Shown in pieces: positions 1 through 8,588 of a stretch of DNA of 64,000 nucleotides. The number at the start of each line of letters is the position of its first letter. Within the stretch, counting starts at the first letter, position 1. The DNA comes from Burkholderia vietnamiensis LMG 10929 (GTDB lineage: Bacteria > Pseudomonadota > Gammaproteobacteria > Burkholderiales > Burkholderiaceae). The DNA lies in the NCBI RefSeq assembly GCF_000959445.1, contig NZ_CP009631.1, forward strand, positions 2,728,001 to 2,792,000. Direction: 5' to 3'. The translations under genes and the position numbers were made by a program. The notes under the pieces were generated by a model, which saw only the letters and a list, made by a program, of their open reading frames with translations, was not told where the DNA came from and ran no database searches.

Positions 1-81
1 CGGCCGCGCGAGGCGGCCGATTCCGGCAGGCACGGGTATAGCTGCACACCCGCATCGGCGCCGCGGCGCCGGCTTCGACGT

Positions 82-513
82 TCAGTCGACCTTGGCGGCG
101 AGCGCGCGCTCGATCGTGTCGCGCAGCAGCTGCGGCAGCGGCACCGACTTGCCGAGCGCATAGTCGACCCACACGCAGCGCGCGTTGCCGCGCGCATACA
201 CATGCTGCGGATCGTCCGCACGCGAGAGCTCGAAGCCGGTGTCGAAGCTGCTGCGGCCCGGTTTGGCGGCCGACATCCGCGCGATCACGTCGCCCGGATA
301 GTGCAGTTGCTTCAGGAATTCCATCGACGCCGTGACGACCACGGGCCCCTGTCCCTCGCCATTGCCGCCCGCGATGCCGAGTTGCTCGAACCACGAGATC
401 CGCGCCTGTTCCATGTAACGGAAGTAGACCGTGTTGTTCACGTGGCCGAACGCGTCCATGTCGCCCCAGCGGATCGGCATCGACATTTCAAATACGCGGG
501 AATATTCGCTCAT
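82..513 (-). CDS. Acyl-CoA thioesterase, hotdog fold (4HBT/YbgC type)
   Basis: A 143-residue cytosolic protein predicted to hydrolyse acyl-CoA thioesters. The family motif is visible near the N-terminus as WGDMDAFGHVNN (residues 16-27), where the Asp is the usual catalytic residue of YbgC-type enzymes, and the length matches the family's 130-150 residues. The start chosen is the ATG ending at 513; the frame stays open upstream but that part lies inside the neighbouring dehydrogenase gene. It follows the short-chain dehydrogenase by 32 bases on the same strand, so the two are probably one transcript that handles an acyl or hydroxyacyl-CoA substrate. The exact substrate cannot be read from the sequence. 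Confidence 0.9.
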   Translation of the reverse strand: MSEYSRVFEMSMPIRWGDMDAFGHVNNTVYFRYMEQARISWFEQLGIAGGNGEGQGPVVVTASMEFLKQLHYPGDVIARMSAAKPGRSSFDTGFELSRADDPQHVYARGNARCVWVDYALGKSVPLPQLLRDTIERALAAKVD

Positions 514-545
514 TGCACTCTTCTTCGTTACTGGATGGCATCCGC

Positions 546-1322
546 TCACGCGAGGCCGAAGCCGTCGTCGGCGGAGATGATCGAACCGTTGATGAACTGC
601 GACTCGTCGGCCGCCAGCAGCAGCAACAGCCCGTCGAGATCCTGCGGCTTGCCGACGCGCCGGCGCGGCAGCATCGACTGCAGCTTCTGGCCTTGTTCGG
701 TTTCCCACAGGTAGTGATTGATTTCGGTGTCGATATAGCCCGGGCAGATCGCGTTCACGTTGATCCCGTGACGCCCCCATTCGAGCGCCATCGCCCGCGT
801 CATCTGCACGACGGCCGCCTTGCTCATCGCGTACAGCCCGATCTGCGGAAACACGCGCAGCCCGGCCACCGATGCGATGTTGATGATCCGGTACGGCGGC
901 TTGCCGTTGCCGTTCGCGCGCATCATCATGCGCTTCGCGACTTCCTGCGCGACGAAGAATGCACCGCGCGTGTTGGTGTCGAACACGAACTCGAAATCGG
1001 CCGGCGTCACGTCGACGAGCTTCTGCATCGTCGATACACCCGAATTGTTCACGAGGATGTCGATCGTGCCGGCTTCCGTCTCGGCGTGCGCAACGGCTGC
1101 CTTGATACTCTGCACGTCGGTCACGTCGAGCGACACGACATGCGCGGCGCCGCCCTCCGCCTCGATCTCGGCGCGCAGTTCCTTCAGGCGCTCGACCCGG
1201 CGGCTCGCCAGCACGACCTTCGCGCCGGCCTGCGACAGCACCTGCGCGAAGCGTTGCCCGAGGCCGCTCGATGCGCCGGTAACCAGCGCGACCTTGCCTT
1301 CCAGATTGATCGATCGACCCAT
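546..1322 (-). CDS. Short-chain dehydrogenase/reductase (SDR)
   Basis: A 258-residue classical SDR using NAD(P)H. The Rossmann glycine motif TGASSGLG is at residues 15-22, the NNSG motif near 92-95, and the catalytic Ser151, Tyr164 and Lys168 (YAMSK) are all present. The frame is open to 1376, but the ATG at 1322 is preferred because AGGGGA lies just upstream and the SDR fold begins shortly after. It is the first gene of a two-gene unit with the thioesterase and is divergent from the ETF:ubiquinone oxidoreductase gene; a TetR-type operator lies between them. A role in fatty acyl or acyl-CoA metabolism is inferred from this context; the substrate is unknown. Confidence 0.92.
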   Translation of the reverse strand: MGRSINLEGKVALVTGASSGLGQRFAQVLSQAGAKVVLASRRVERLKELRAEIEAEGGAAHVVSLDVTDVQSIKAAVAHAETEAGTIDILVNNSGVSTMQKLVDVTPADFEFVFDTNTRGAFFVAQEVAKRMMMRANGNGKPPYRIINIASVAGLRVFPQIGLYAMSKAAVVQMTRAMALEWGRHGINVNAICPGYIDTEINHYLWETEQGQKLQSMLPRRRVGKPQDLDGLLLLLAADESQFINGSIISADDGFGLA

Positions 1323-1393
1323 TGCACATCCCCTTTCGATGTCGTTTGCCGCGGCGGATGCCCGCTCGAGCAGCATAACCCTAGCACAGAAAA

Positions 1394-1409
1394 TAGAACG
1401 ATCGTGCTA
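1394..1409. promoter_or_regulatory. TetR-family operator-like palindrome
   Basis: TAGAACGATCGTGCTA is a near-perfect 16-bp palindrome (one mismatched pair) with an ACGATCGT core, in the divergent region between the SDR and ETF-QO genes. Its form is like the TAG-N10-CTA operators bound by NemR-type TetR regulators. No TetR gene is in the window, so the regulator would act in trans. Binding is inference. Confidence 0.4.
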
Positions 1410-1497
1410 ATCTAGCGCCGCGCTGTTGCGGCAAGCGTTTCGTTTCGCAGACAATACGCTCCCGAATAAAAGCATTCTAACGGTTAGAGGAACGCCA

Positions 1498-3171
1498 ATG
1501 ACCCCCGCAAGCCTCATCGAGCAATACGGCCCGCGCGAATCGATGGAATACGACGTCGTGATCGTCGGCGGCGGCCCCGCCGGGCTGTCGGCGGCGATCC
1601 GGCTCAAGCAGCTGGCCGCCGAGAAAGGCGCCGAGATCGGCGTGTGCGTGCTCGAGAAGGGTTCCGAGATCGGCGCGCACATCCTGTCGGGCGCGGTGAT
1701 GGACCCGCGCGCGATCACCGAGCTGTTCCCCGACTGGAAGGAACGCGGCGCGCCGCTCACCGTCGAGGTGACCGAGGACCGCTTCCTGTTCCTGTCCGAG
1801 CAGAGTGCGGTCACGACGCCGAACTGGGCGTTGCCCGACAACTTCAAGAATCACGGCAACTACGTGATCTCGCTCGGCAACGTCACGCGCTGGCTCGGCA
1901 CGCAGGCCGAAGCGCTCGGCGTCGAGATCTTCCCCGGCTTTCCGGCCGCGGAGATCCTCTACAACGACGACGGCTCGGTGAAGGGCGTCGCCACCGGCAA
2001 CATGGGCGTGGGCAAGGACGGTGAGCCGACCGAGAACTTCCAGCTCGGCATGGAACTGCACGCGAAGTACACGCTGTTCGCCGAAGGCTGCCGCGGTCAT
2101 CTCGGCCGCCAGCTGATCTCGAAGTTCAAGCTCGACGCGAACGCCGATCCGCAAGCGTACGGGATCGGCATCAAGGAGCTGTGGGAAATCGATCCGGCGA
2201 AACACAAGCCGGGCCTCGTGATCCACACGGCCGGCTGGCCGCTGAAGTCGGACACCTACGGCGGTTCGTTCCTGTACCACATGGACAACAACCAGGTCGT
2301 GGTCGGCTTCGTGGTTGGGCTTGGCTACGCGAACCCGTACCTGTCGCCGTTCGAGGAGTTCCAGCGCTACAAGACGCATCCGTCGATCCGCGCATTCCTC
2401 GAAGGCGGCAAGCGCGTGTCGTACGGTGCACGCGCGATCACCGCGGGCGGGCTGCTGTCGCTGCCGAAGACGGTGTTCCCGGGCGGCGCGCTGATCGGCG
2501 ACGATGCGGGCTTCCTGAACGCATCGCGCATCAAGGGCAGCCACGCGGCGATCAAGACCGGCATGCTGGCCGCCGACGCGGCGTTCGATGCGGTGCAGGC
2601 CGGCCGCCAGTCGGACGAGCTGAACGCGTACCCGGACGCGTTCCAGCAGTCGTGGCTGTACACCGAGCTGTACCGCGCGCGCAACTTCAAGCAGTGGATG
2701 GCGAAGGGGCTGTATCTCGGCACGCTGATGGTCGGGCTCGAGCAGAAGGTGATGGGCGGCAACGTGCCGTGGACGCTGCACCACAAGCATGCGGACCACG
2801 AGATGCTCAAGCCCGCGTCGCAATGCACGCCGATCGAATATCCGAAGCCGGACGGCAAGCTGACGTTCGACCGGCTGTCGTCGGTGTTCATCTCGAACAC
2901 GAACCACGAGGAGAACCAGCCGGCGCACTTGACGCTGAAGGATGCGAGCGTGCCGGTGAACGTGAACCTGCGCACCTACGCTGGGCCGGAGGGACGGTTC
3001 TGTCCGGCGGCGGTATACGAGTTCGTGAAGAACGACGACGGCAGCGACCGCCTCGTGATCAACGCGCAGAACTGCGTGCACTGCAAGACCTGCGACATCA
3101 AGGACCCGACGCAGAACATCGTGTGGGTCACGCCGGAAGGCGGCGGCGGGCCGAATTATCCGAACATGTAA
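1498..3171 (+). CDS. Electron transfer flavoprotein-ubiquinone oxidoreductase
   Basis: A 557-residue membrane-associated flavoprotein that passes electrons from reduced ETF, supplied by acyl-CoA and other dehydrogenases, to ubiquinone. The FAD-binding motif VIVGGGPAGLSAA begins near residue 18. A long FAD/ubiquinone region follows, and a C-terminal ferredoxin-like part holds the 4Fe-4S cysteines (FCP, then CVHCKTC near residues 500-530) and the family's usual GPNYPNM end. Full length for the family. The ATG at 1498 is chosen because AGAGGAA lies just upstream; in-frame codons before it precede the conserved fold. A terminator follows directly, so it seems to be a single-gene unit. Confidence 0.97.
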   Translation: MTPASLIEQYGPRESMEYDVVIVGGGPAGLSAAIRLKQLAAEKGAEIGVCVLEKGSEIGAHILSGAVMDPRAITELFPDWKERGAPLTVEVTEDRFLFLSEQSAVTTPNWALPDNFKNHGNYVISLGNVTRWLGTQAEALGVEIFPGFPAAEILYNDDGSVKGVATGNMGVGKDGEPTENFQLGMELHAKYTLFAEGCRGHLGRQLISKFKLDANADPQAYGIGIKELWEIDPAKHKPGLVIHTAGWPLKSDTYGGSFLYHMDNNQVVVGFVVGLGYANPYLSPFEEFQRYKTHPSIRAFLEGGKRVSYGARAITAGGLLSLPKTVFPGGALIGDDAGFLNASRIKGSHAAIKTGMLAADAAFDAVQAGRQSDELNAYPDAFQQSWLYTELYRARNFKQWMAKGLYLGTLMVGLEQKVMGGNVPWTLHHKHADHEMLKPASQCTPIEYPKPDGKLTFDRLSSVFISNTNHEENQPAHLTLKDASVPVNVNLRTYAGPEGRFCPAAVYEFVKNDDGSDRLVINAQNCVHCKTCDIKDPTQNIVWVTPEGGGGPNYPNM

Positions 3172-3182
3172 GCTGCCGGAAG

Positions 3183-3208
3183 ACGCCGCATCGCGCGGCG
3201 TTTTTTTT
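3183..3208 (+). terminator. Rho-independent terminator of ETF-QO
   Basis: ACGCCGC and GCGGCGT pair around a 5-base loop and are followed by a run of eight T residues, 11 bases after the ETF-QO stop codon. Confidence 0.85.
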
Positions 3209-3280
3209 CGTCGGTACGACGTCCGCGGGTCGCGAGCGCGCGCGGGGGCGATGCCTCGCGCGCGCACTGCTGCCCGCCCG

Positions 3281-4228
3281 TCAGAGCGCTGCGATTCTCC
3301 GACGGAAATGCTCGGTCCCCGCGACGATCTTGTCGAGCACCGCGTCGAGCGCCCAGAACCGCTCGCGTACGTCGTAATCGATTACGCGGCAGCGAATCGA
3401 CTCGAAGGTGCCGATCCGCTGGTGATAGATTTTCGCGAGCGCCGGATAACCCAGCGCTTCGGACACCGCCGACACCACCAGGAACGTCGCCAATTCTTCG
3501 GCGAGCGCCGGATCCGAATCGCCCTGCGTGCGCAGCCACTGATACAGATCGGGATGGAAGTTGGTGAACACGCCGTTGAAGCCGGCGGATCCCGCCTTCA
3601 TCGCATCCCATGCGATTGCGGCGTTCGCGTTCAGCACCTTCAGCGGCGACCCGGCGGCGAGCGCCACGCGCCGCTTCACCGTTTCCAGGTCGCAGCTCAC
3701 GTCCTTGAGCATCACGAAGCGGCCGGTATCGATGCACGCACGCAGCTCGTCATCGGAGAGCAACCGTCGATAAGGCGCCGGACATTCGTACAGGCCGAGC
3801 GGCAGATCCGACGGCAGCCGGGCGAGCAGCGCGTGAAGATGGTCCAGAAACGCGGCGCTGCCCTTGCGTTGCGGATCGAGATGGTTCGTCACGAGCACGA
3901 CGCCCTGCGCGCCCGATTCGGCCGCCGCGCACAGCTCGGCAACCTGCGAATCGAGATCGTCGCTGATATGGCCGGACGCGACGACGGGCACGCGCCCGGC
4001 CACCCGATCGACGACGAAACGCGCGAGTTCCGCCCGTTCGGCCAGACTCAGGAATTGCATCTCGCTCGACTGCGCGACCGCGAACAGCGCATCCGAGCCG
4101 TGCGCCAGATACCACTCGATGAGTCGCTCGAGCCCGGCATAGTCGATCGCGCCGGCATCGTCGAACGGCGTCAGCATCACCGGCACGATCCCCTCGATGG
4201 CCGCGGTCGACTGCTGATGGTGTTGCAT
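3281..4228 (-). CDS. Dihydrodipicolinate synthase (DapA) family lyase/synthase
   Basis: A 315-residue class I aldolase-type TIM-barrel protein of the DapA/N-acetylneuraminate lyase superfamily. The Schiff-base lysine is in FVMLKDVS (Lys175) and the partner tyrosine in LYECPAP (Tyr147). The biosynthetic DapA is usually nearer 290 residues and sits in other contexts. Here the gene is next to a ribokinase/MFS open frame and a LacI-type regulator, so a catabolic aldolase for a sugar acid or similar compound is more likely; the substrate is unknown. GGAGAAAAAG lies just before the ATG. It lies 44 bases after the fused gene at 4273-5859 on the same strand and is probably cotranscribed with it. Confidence 0.85.
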   Translation of the reverse strand: MQHHQQSTAAIEGIVPVMLTPFDDAGAIDYAGLERLIEWYLAHGSDALFAVAQSSEMQFLSLAERAELARFVVDRVAGRVPVVASGHISDDLDSQVAELCAAAESGAQGVVLVTNHLDPQRKGSAAFLDHLHALLARLPSDLPLGLYECPAPYRRLLSDDELRACIDTGRFVMLKDVSCDLETVKRRVALAAGSPLKVLNANAAIAWDAMKAGSAGFNGVFTNFHPDLYQWLRTQGDSDPALAEELATFLVVSAVSEALGYPALAKIYHQRIGTFESIRCRVIDYDVRERFWALDAVLDKIVAGTEHFRRRIAAL

Positions 4229-4272
4229 CTTTTTCTCCTTGCTTCAGTAAATACGCGGTGTGGCCGCGACGC

Positions 4273-5859
4273 TCAGGCCGGCAGCGGTCCGGGCGCGGCG
4301 CTGGCCGCCTGCTCGGGAATCGGCTTGCGCACCAGCAGCAGATAGGCCATCGCACCGGCGAACGCGATCGCCGCGGCCGTCAGGAGCGCCGGCACGAACG
4401 ACCACTTCTGCGCGATGACGCCCGTCAGGATCGGCGCGAGCGCACCGCCGATGAAACCGCCGAAATTCTGGATCGCGCCGAGCGATGCCACGCGGCTCGG
4501 CGGCGCGGCGGCCGTCGCGAGCGCCCACGAACACGCGGATGCCGCATTCGCGAGAAAGATCACGACCGAAATGCATGCGAGCGCAACGGTATTGCTCTGC
4601 ACGAGCGCGGCGGGGATCGTGAACGCGACCATCCCGAGCATCGCGACGACCACTGCATTGCGCCGGCTCACGACCGGCGAGCGGCTGCGGCGCGTAACGA
4701 AATCGGACAGCCAGCCGGCGACGAGCGAACCGACGAACCCGCACAGGAACGGCACCGACGCCGCAAACCCGGTGCGAATGAGGCTCATGTGACGCTCCAT
4801 CGTCAGGTATCCCGGCAGCCACGTCAGATATACCCAGTTCAGATACACGGAGCCGAAGAAGCCGATCAGCATGCCCCACGTCGTGCCGTGCGAGAACAGG
4901 CTGCGCCAGTCGGCGAAAGTCAGCTTCGGCGCGGCGGCGGCGGTCTGCGCGTCGGCATCGAGATACCCGCGTTCCACCGCGCTCAACTGCGCGCGCGCCG
5001 GATCGCGGTAGAGCGCGAACCAGACGACGGCGACGACGAGACCGAGCGCCCCGGTCGCGACGAACGCCCACCGCCAGTCGAACGACGCGACGAGCACCGT
5101 CGTATCGACGGCCGTCACTGCCAGCGCCGGGTGGCGGCCGTTGCCCGCGCTGCCGCGCCAGCAGACGCCGCGCGCGCCGAGCGTGACCAGCACATTGCCG
5201 GCGCCCTTCGCGTGCAATGCGTCTGCGGCGCGCACTGCCGAGGCGTCGTCGCCGACCGTGATGCCGGTCAGCGACTCCGCTTCCGTTTCGTTGACGACGA
5301 GGTACTCGAGCCGCGCCAGCAACGCGTCGGACAGCGGCCGCGCGGGCGCAGGATTGAGCAGCACCGGCGTGCCGCAGGCGCGCGCACGGTCGATCGCGCG
5401 CACCACGGTTTCCATCGGCACCTCGAGCTGGCACACCATCAGCGCCGCGCCGGCGATCGCGTCGCGCGCCGCGTCGATCGTTGCGGCATCGAGGCGCGCG
5501 TTCGCACCGGGCACGACGACGATACTGTTCGCCCCGCTCGCATCGACCGTGATCGTCGCGACGCCGGTTGCTGCGCCGTCGATCCGGTGTACGTGCGTCA
5601 GGTCGATGCGTTCTGCCGCAAGCGCGTCGTGCAGGCGCGCGCCGAACGCATCGTTGCCGACGCAGCCGATCATCGCGACCGAGGCGCCCAGGCGCGCGGC
5701 CGCCACCGCCTGATTCGCGCCCTTGCCGCCGGAGACCGTCCGAAACGCGGTGCCGAGCAGCGTTTCGCCCGGCACGGGCAGCCGCGGCGCGTGCGTGACG
5801 AGGTCGACGTTGAGGCTGCCGACGACCGCGATTCTGGGGAATTCAGCGTGGTCTTTCAT
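4273..5859 (-). CDS. In-frame fusion of truncated ribokinase and truncated MFS transporter
   Basis: One 528-codon open frame made of parts of two unrelated proteins. Residues 1 to about 254 are a ribokinase (PfkB family): VVGSLNVDLV at the N-terminus, GGKGANQAVAAARLG, then VNETE. It stops at AVDTT, just where ribokinases continue into the GAGD anion-hole/catalytic-base motif, so about 50 residues and the catalytic Asp are missing. From residue 255 the chain continues as the second half of an ACS-type MFS permease (FDWRWAF helix, YRDP loop, then about six more membrane helices); the first five or so helices are missing. The join is at about 5095-5103. Neither part should work alone. The simplest explanation is a deletion that removed the end of rbsK, the spacer and the start of the transporter gene. 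An assembly error is possible but would not by itself favour an in-frame join. Confidence 0.85.
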   Translation of the reverse strand: MKDHAEFPRIAVVGSLNVDLVTHAPRLPVPGETLLGTAFRTVSGGKGANQAVAAARLGASVAMIGCVGNDAFGARLHDALAAERIDLTHVHRIDGAATGVATITVDASGANSIVVVPGANARLDAATIDAARDAIAGAALMVCQLEVPMETVVRAIDRARACGTPVLLNPAPARPLSDALLARLEYLVVNETEAESLTGITVGDDASAVRAADALHAKGAGNVLVTLGARGVCWRGSAGNGRHPALAVTAVDTTVLVASFDWRWAFVATGALGLVVAVVWFALYRDPARAQLSAVERGYLDADAQTAAAAPKLTFADWRSLFSHGTTWGMLIGFFGSVYLNWVYLTWLPGYLTMERHMSLIRTGFAASVPFLCGFVGSLVAGWLSDFVTRRSRSPVVSRRNAVVVAMLGMVAFTIPAALVQSNTVALACISVVIFLANAASACSWALATAAAPPSRVASLGAIQNFGGFIGGALAPILTGVIAQKWSFVPALLTAAAIAFAGAMAYLLLVRKPIPEQAASAAPGPLPA

Positions 5860-5862
5860 GCA

Positions 5863-5878
5863 ATGTAACCGCTTACAT
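5863..5878. promoter_or_regulatory. LacI-family operator, palindrome next to the ribokinase start
   Basis: ATGTAA-CCGC-TTACAT has perfect 6-bp arms and the central CG typical of LacI-family operators. It begins 4 bases upstream of the start codon of the fused ribokinase gene and so overlaps its ribosome-binding region. The likely ligand-responsive regulator is the divergent LacI-family gene at 6101. Confidence 0.65.
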
Positions 5879-5973
5879 TTGCGACGGATAAAATCGCCGA
5901 ACGGGCCGGCGTCGACGAAAAATTTGCGGTGATGCGATTCGAAGATGTGTCTGACATAATGCGGGCTGGCATC

Positions 5974-5989
5974 AAGATAGCGCTTACAT
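5974..5989. promoter_or_regulatory. Second LacI-family operator-like site
   Basis: The right half CGCTTACAT is identical to that of the site at 5863-5878, while the left half is degenerate (AAGATAG). It is 111 bp from the first site and nearer the regulator gene. A pair of sites about ten helical turns apart would suit looping or autoregulation; this is inference. Confidence 0.4.
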
Positions 5990-6044
5990 TCTCACAGGCA
6001 GCACGCGAGATGCAAGCACGACCACGACGAACCGAGGGTAAACG

Positions 6045-6104
6045 ATGGCACTTTGGACCACCTGCACATGGCGCGCCGCGCCGGCGGCCGCGAGCCGCCG
6101 ATGA
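6045..6104 (+). CDS. Possible 19-residue leader ORF before the LacI-type regulator
   Basis: ATG at 6045 follows GAGGGTAAACG, a better ribosome-binding site than any start of the regulator gene itself has. The frame runs for 19 codons (MALWTTCTWRAAPAAASRR) and its TGA overlaps the regulator's ATG at 6101 as ATGA. The arrangement suggests translational coupling. It contains two Trp and one Cys codon. There is no similarity evidence that a stable peptide is made; it may be only a translation-entry device or chance. Confidence 0.3.
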   Translation: MALWTTCTWRAAPAAASRR

Positions 6105-7171
6105 GCACGCCCTCTTCCGGCGGCGGCGCGGCGCGCGCACGCCGCGGCAGCGGCCGCTCGGTGCTCGGGGACGTCGCGAAACTCGCCGGCGTGTCGACCG
6201 CGACCGTCTCGCGCGTGTACAACGATCCCGGCAAGGTGTCGGCCGACGTGCAGCAGCGCGTGCGCGACGCGGCGCGCACGCTGAACTGGATCCCCAACGC
6301 GGCCGGTCGCGCACTCGCGTCCACGCGCACCCACATTACGGGCGCGATCATCCCGACGCTCGACGACCAGGTGTTCGCGTCCCAGGTCGCCGGCATGCAG
6401 GCGGTCATGGCCGAGCACGGCATCACGCTGTTCCTGGGCTGCTCGAATTACGATCCGGCGCAGGCGCTCGCGCAGGTGCGTGCGATGCTGTCGCGCGGCG
6501 TCGAAGCGGTGTCGCTGGTCGGTGAAGCCTATCCGGCGGAAGTCTTCGAACTGCTCGACCTGCATCGGGTGCCCTATGTCGTCACCTACGCCTACCGCGA
6601 CGACAGTCCGCATTGCTGCATCGGCTTCGACAACCGCGCGGCCTTCGCTCGGCTCACCACGCATCTGCTCGACCTCGGCCATCGCGATTTCGCGATCATC
6701 ATGCAGCCGTCCGCGGACAACGACCGCGTGCAGGCGCGCCTGCGTGGCATTCACGAGACGCTGGCCGCTCGCGGCCTCGCGGTGCGGCCAGTCCATCAGC
6801 ACGAGGGGCCGGCGACGATCGCGTTCGGGCGCGCGAGCCTGCGCACCATTGCGGACAGCGGGCCGACGCGCCCGACGGCCGTGATCTGCGGCAACGATGC
6901 GCTGGCGCTGGGCGCGCTGCTGGAGGCGCAGGCGATGGGCATCGCGGTGCCGGCGGAACTGTCGATCACCGGTTTCGACGACGTTGCGCTCGCCCGCGAA
7001 ATCCGGCCGGCCCTGACGACGATGTGGGTCGACACCGATGCGATCGGCCGCAAGGCCGCGCGTGCATTGCTCGACGCGCTCGAGCATGGCGCAGTCGGGC
7101 CCGGTTGCGCGGTGCTGCCGGAGCTGCGGGTGCGTGAATCGGCCGCGCCGCCGCATTCCGAGGCCCCATGA
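6101..7171 (+). CDS. LacI-family transcriptional regulator
   Basis: A 356-residue DNA-binding regulator. The helix-turn-helix LGDVAKLAGVSTATVSRVYND is at about residues 22-42, followed by the hinge and a periplasmic-binding-protein-like sensor domain ending in the usual ITGFDD..LTT region. The divergent neighbour is the ribokinase-like gene, with two operator-like repeats between them, so it probably represses that cluster in response to a sugar or nucleoside. The ATG at 6101 is chosen; TTG at 6053 is an in-frame alternative adding 16 residues. If the divergent operon is broken by the fusion, this regulator may have lost its main target. Confidence 0.9.
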   Translation: MSTPSSGGGAARARRGSGRSVLGDVAKLAGVSTATVSRVYNDPGKVSADVQQRVRDAARTLNWIPNAAGRALASTRTHITGAIIPTLDDQVFASQVAGMQAVMAEHGITLFLGCSNYDPAQALAQVRAMLSRGVEAVSLVGEAYPAEVFELLDLHRVPYVVTYAYRDDSPHCCIGFDNRAAFARLTTHLLDLGHRDFAIIMQPSADNDRVQARLRGIHETLAARGLAVRPVHQHEGPATIAFGRASLRTIADSGPTRPTAVICGNDALALGALLEAQAMGIAVPAELSITGFDDVALAREIRPALTTMWVDTDAIGRKAARALLDALEHGAVGPGCAVLPELRVRESAAPPHSEAP

Positions 7172-7175
7172 AAAC

Positions 7176-7194
7176 GGGGCGCCCCAGGCGCCCC
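7176..7194 (-). terminator. Hairpin after aroC, possibly bidirectional
   Basis: GGGGCGCC and GGCGCCCC form a perfect 8-bp stem with a 3-base loop. Read on the minus strand it is followed by GTTTTC and lies about 45 bases after the aroC stop; on the plus strand it directly follows the LacI-type gene but has no T run. Confidence 0.5.
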
Positions 7195-7240
7195 GCTTCA
7201 CCTCGCATCGAGCGCGCCGGCGGCTGCCGGCGCCCCCGTA

Positions 7241-8341
7241 TCAGGTCGCGCTGCCGGCGATCTTCGGCGTCGACGTCTCGACGTCGCCGCACTGCGCGCG
7301 ATGACGCAGCGCATGGTCGATCAGCACCAGCGCGAGCATCGACTCGGCGATCGGCGTCGCGCGAATGCCGACGCACGGATCGTGGCGGCCGAAGGTCTCG
7401 ACGATCGCTTCTTCGCCGGCCTTCGTGATCGAGCGGCGCGGCGTGCGGATGCTCGACGTCGGCTTGATCGCGATCGACACGGTGACGTCCTGCCCGGTCG
7501 AAATCCCGCCGAGCACGCCGCCCGCATGGTTGCCGACGAAGCCGGCCGGCGTCAGCTCGTCGCCGTGCACCGACCCGCGCTCGGCGACGCTGGCGAAGCC
7601 CGCACCGATCTCGACGCCCTTCACCGCGTTGATGCTCATCATCGCCTTCGCGATGTCGGCGTCGAGCCGGTCGAACACCGGCTCGCCCCAGCCGACCGGC
7701 ACGCCCGACGCGACCACGTCGATGCGCGCGCCGATCGAGTCGCCGTCCTTGCGCAGTGCGTCCATGTACGCCTCGAGCTCCGGCACGATCGCCGCATTCG
7801 GCGCGAAGAACGGGTTCTCGCGCACGTGCGACCAGTCGACGAACGGCACGTCGATTTCGCCGAGCGCGCTCATGCAGCCGCGCACCTCGACGCCGAAGCG
7901 CTCGCGCAGCCACTTCTTCGCGACCGCGCCCGCGCCGACGATCGGCGCGGTGAGACGGGCGGACGAACGGCCGCCGCCGCGGTAGTCGCGGATGCCGTAC
8001 TTCTGCCAGTACGTGTAGTCGGCATGACCGGGGCGGAACGTCTCGACGATGTTGCCGTAGTCCTTGCTGCGCTGATCGGTGTTGCGGATCAGCAGCGCGA
8101 TCGGCGTGCCGGTCGTCACGCCTTCGAACACGCCCGACAGGATCTCGACTTCGTCGGCCTCCTGGCGCTGCGTCACGTGCCGCGACGTGCCGGGCTTGCG
8201 GCGGTCGAGCTCGGCCTGGATGTCGGCTTCGGTGAGGCTCATTCCCGGCGGGCAGCCGTCGATCACGCAGCCGATCGCGGGACCGTGCGATTCGCCGAAG
8301 GTCGTGACAGTGAAAAGCGTGCCGAGGGTATTGCCGGACAT
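7241..8341 (-). CDS. aroC: Chorismate synthase
   Basis: A 366-residue enzyme that converts 5-enolpyruvylshikimate-3-phosphate to chorismate, the last step of the shikimate pathway, with reduced FMN as cofactor. Family signatures are visible: [17 protein letters not shown] near residues 13-29, the RPGHADYTY region near 106, GRSSAR near 130, and the C-terminal [10 protein letters not shown]. Length is normal. The start ATG at 8341 begins MSGNTLG, the usual N-terminus; the frame runs farther upstream but without conserved sequence. It appears to be a single gene. Confidence 0.98.
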   Translation of the reverse strand: MSGNTLGTLFTVTTFGESHGPAIGCVIDGCPPGMSLTEADIQAELDRRKPGTSRHVTQRQEADEVEILSGVFEGVTTGTPIALLIRNTDQRSKDYGNIVETFRPGHADYTYWQKYGIRDYRGGGRSSARLTAPIVGAGAVAKKWLRERFGVEVRGCMSALGEIDVPFVDWSHVRENPFFAPNAAIVPELEAYMDALRKDGDSIGARIDVVASGVPVGWGEPVFDRLDADIAKAMMSINAVKGVEIGAGFASVAERGSVHGDELTPAGFVGNHAGGVLGGISTGQDVTVSIAIKPTSSIRTPRRSITKAGEEAIVETFGRHDPCVGIRATPIAESMLALVLIDHALRHRAQCGDVETSTPKIAGSAT

Positions 8342-8438
8342 GATGGAACCGCCCAAAGAGAAATGACGCAAACCGATGCGCTGCCGCAACCGCTGGCGCG
8401 CCGATCGTTTGCCGGTCGAGAAAATGAGGTAAACCGCT

Positions 8439-8468
8439 ATTATGCCAGCCGTCCCGCGCGCGCGGGAC
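8439..8468 (-). promoter_or_regulatory. Probable aroC promoter region with adjacent palindrome
   Basis: On the minus strand CATAAT (8439-8444) is a fair -10 element about 100 bases before the aroC start; no good -35 is seen. At 8451-8468, where the -35 would fall, is a perfect 18-bp palindrome (GTCCCGCGC/GCGCGGGAC). Confidence 0.3.
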
Positions 8469-8588
8469 GCCGGGCGGTTCGGCGCGCATGCGCCGGCCGC
8501 GGATACGGCGCGGCATGCGCGGGCGCGTGCGGCCAACCGGTAGCGCGCCCGCCGTCACGGCCGCGCGCTCACCGACGGCGCGCCGCCC

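Noticed and set aside
56..71. 16-bp perfect palindrome after the thioesterase gene as a terminator
   Set aside because: CGGCGCC-GC-GGCGCCG has no T run on the minus strand; it may be chance in very GC-rich sequence.
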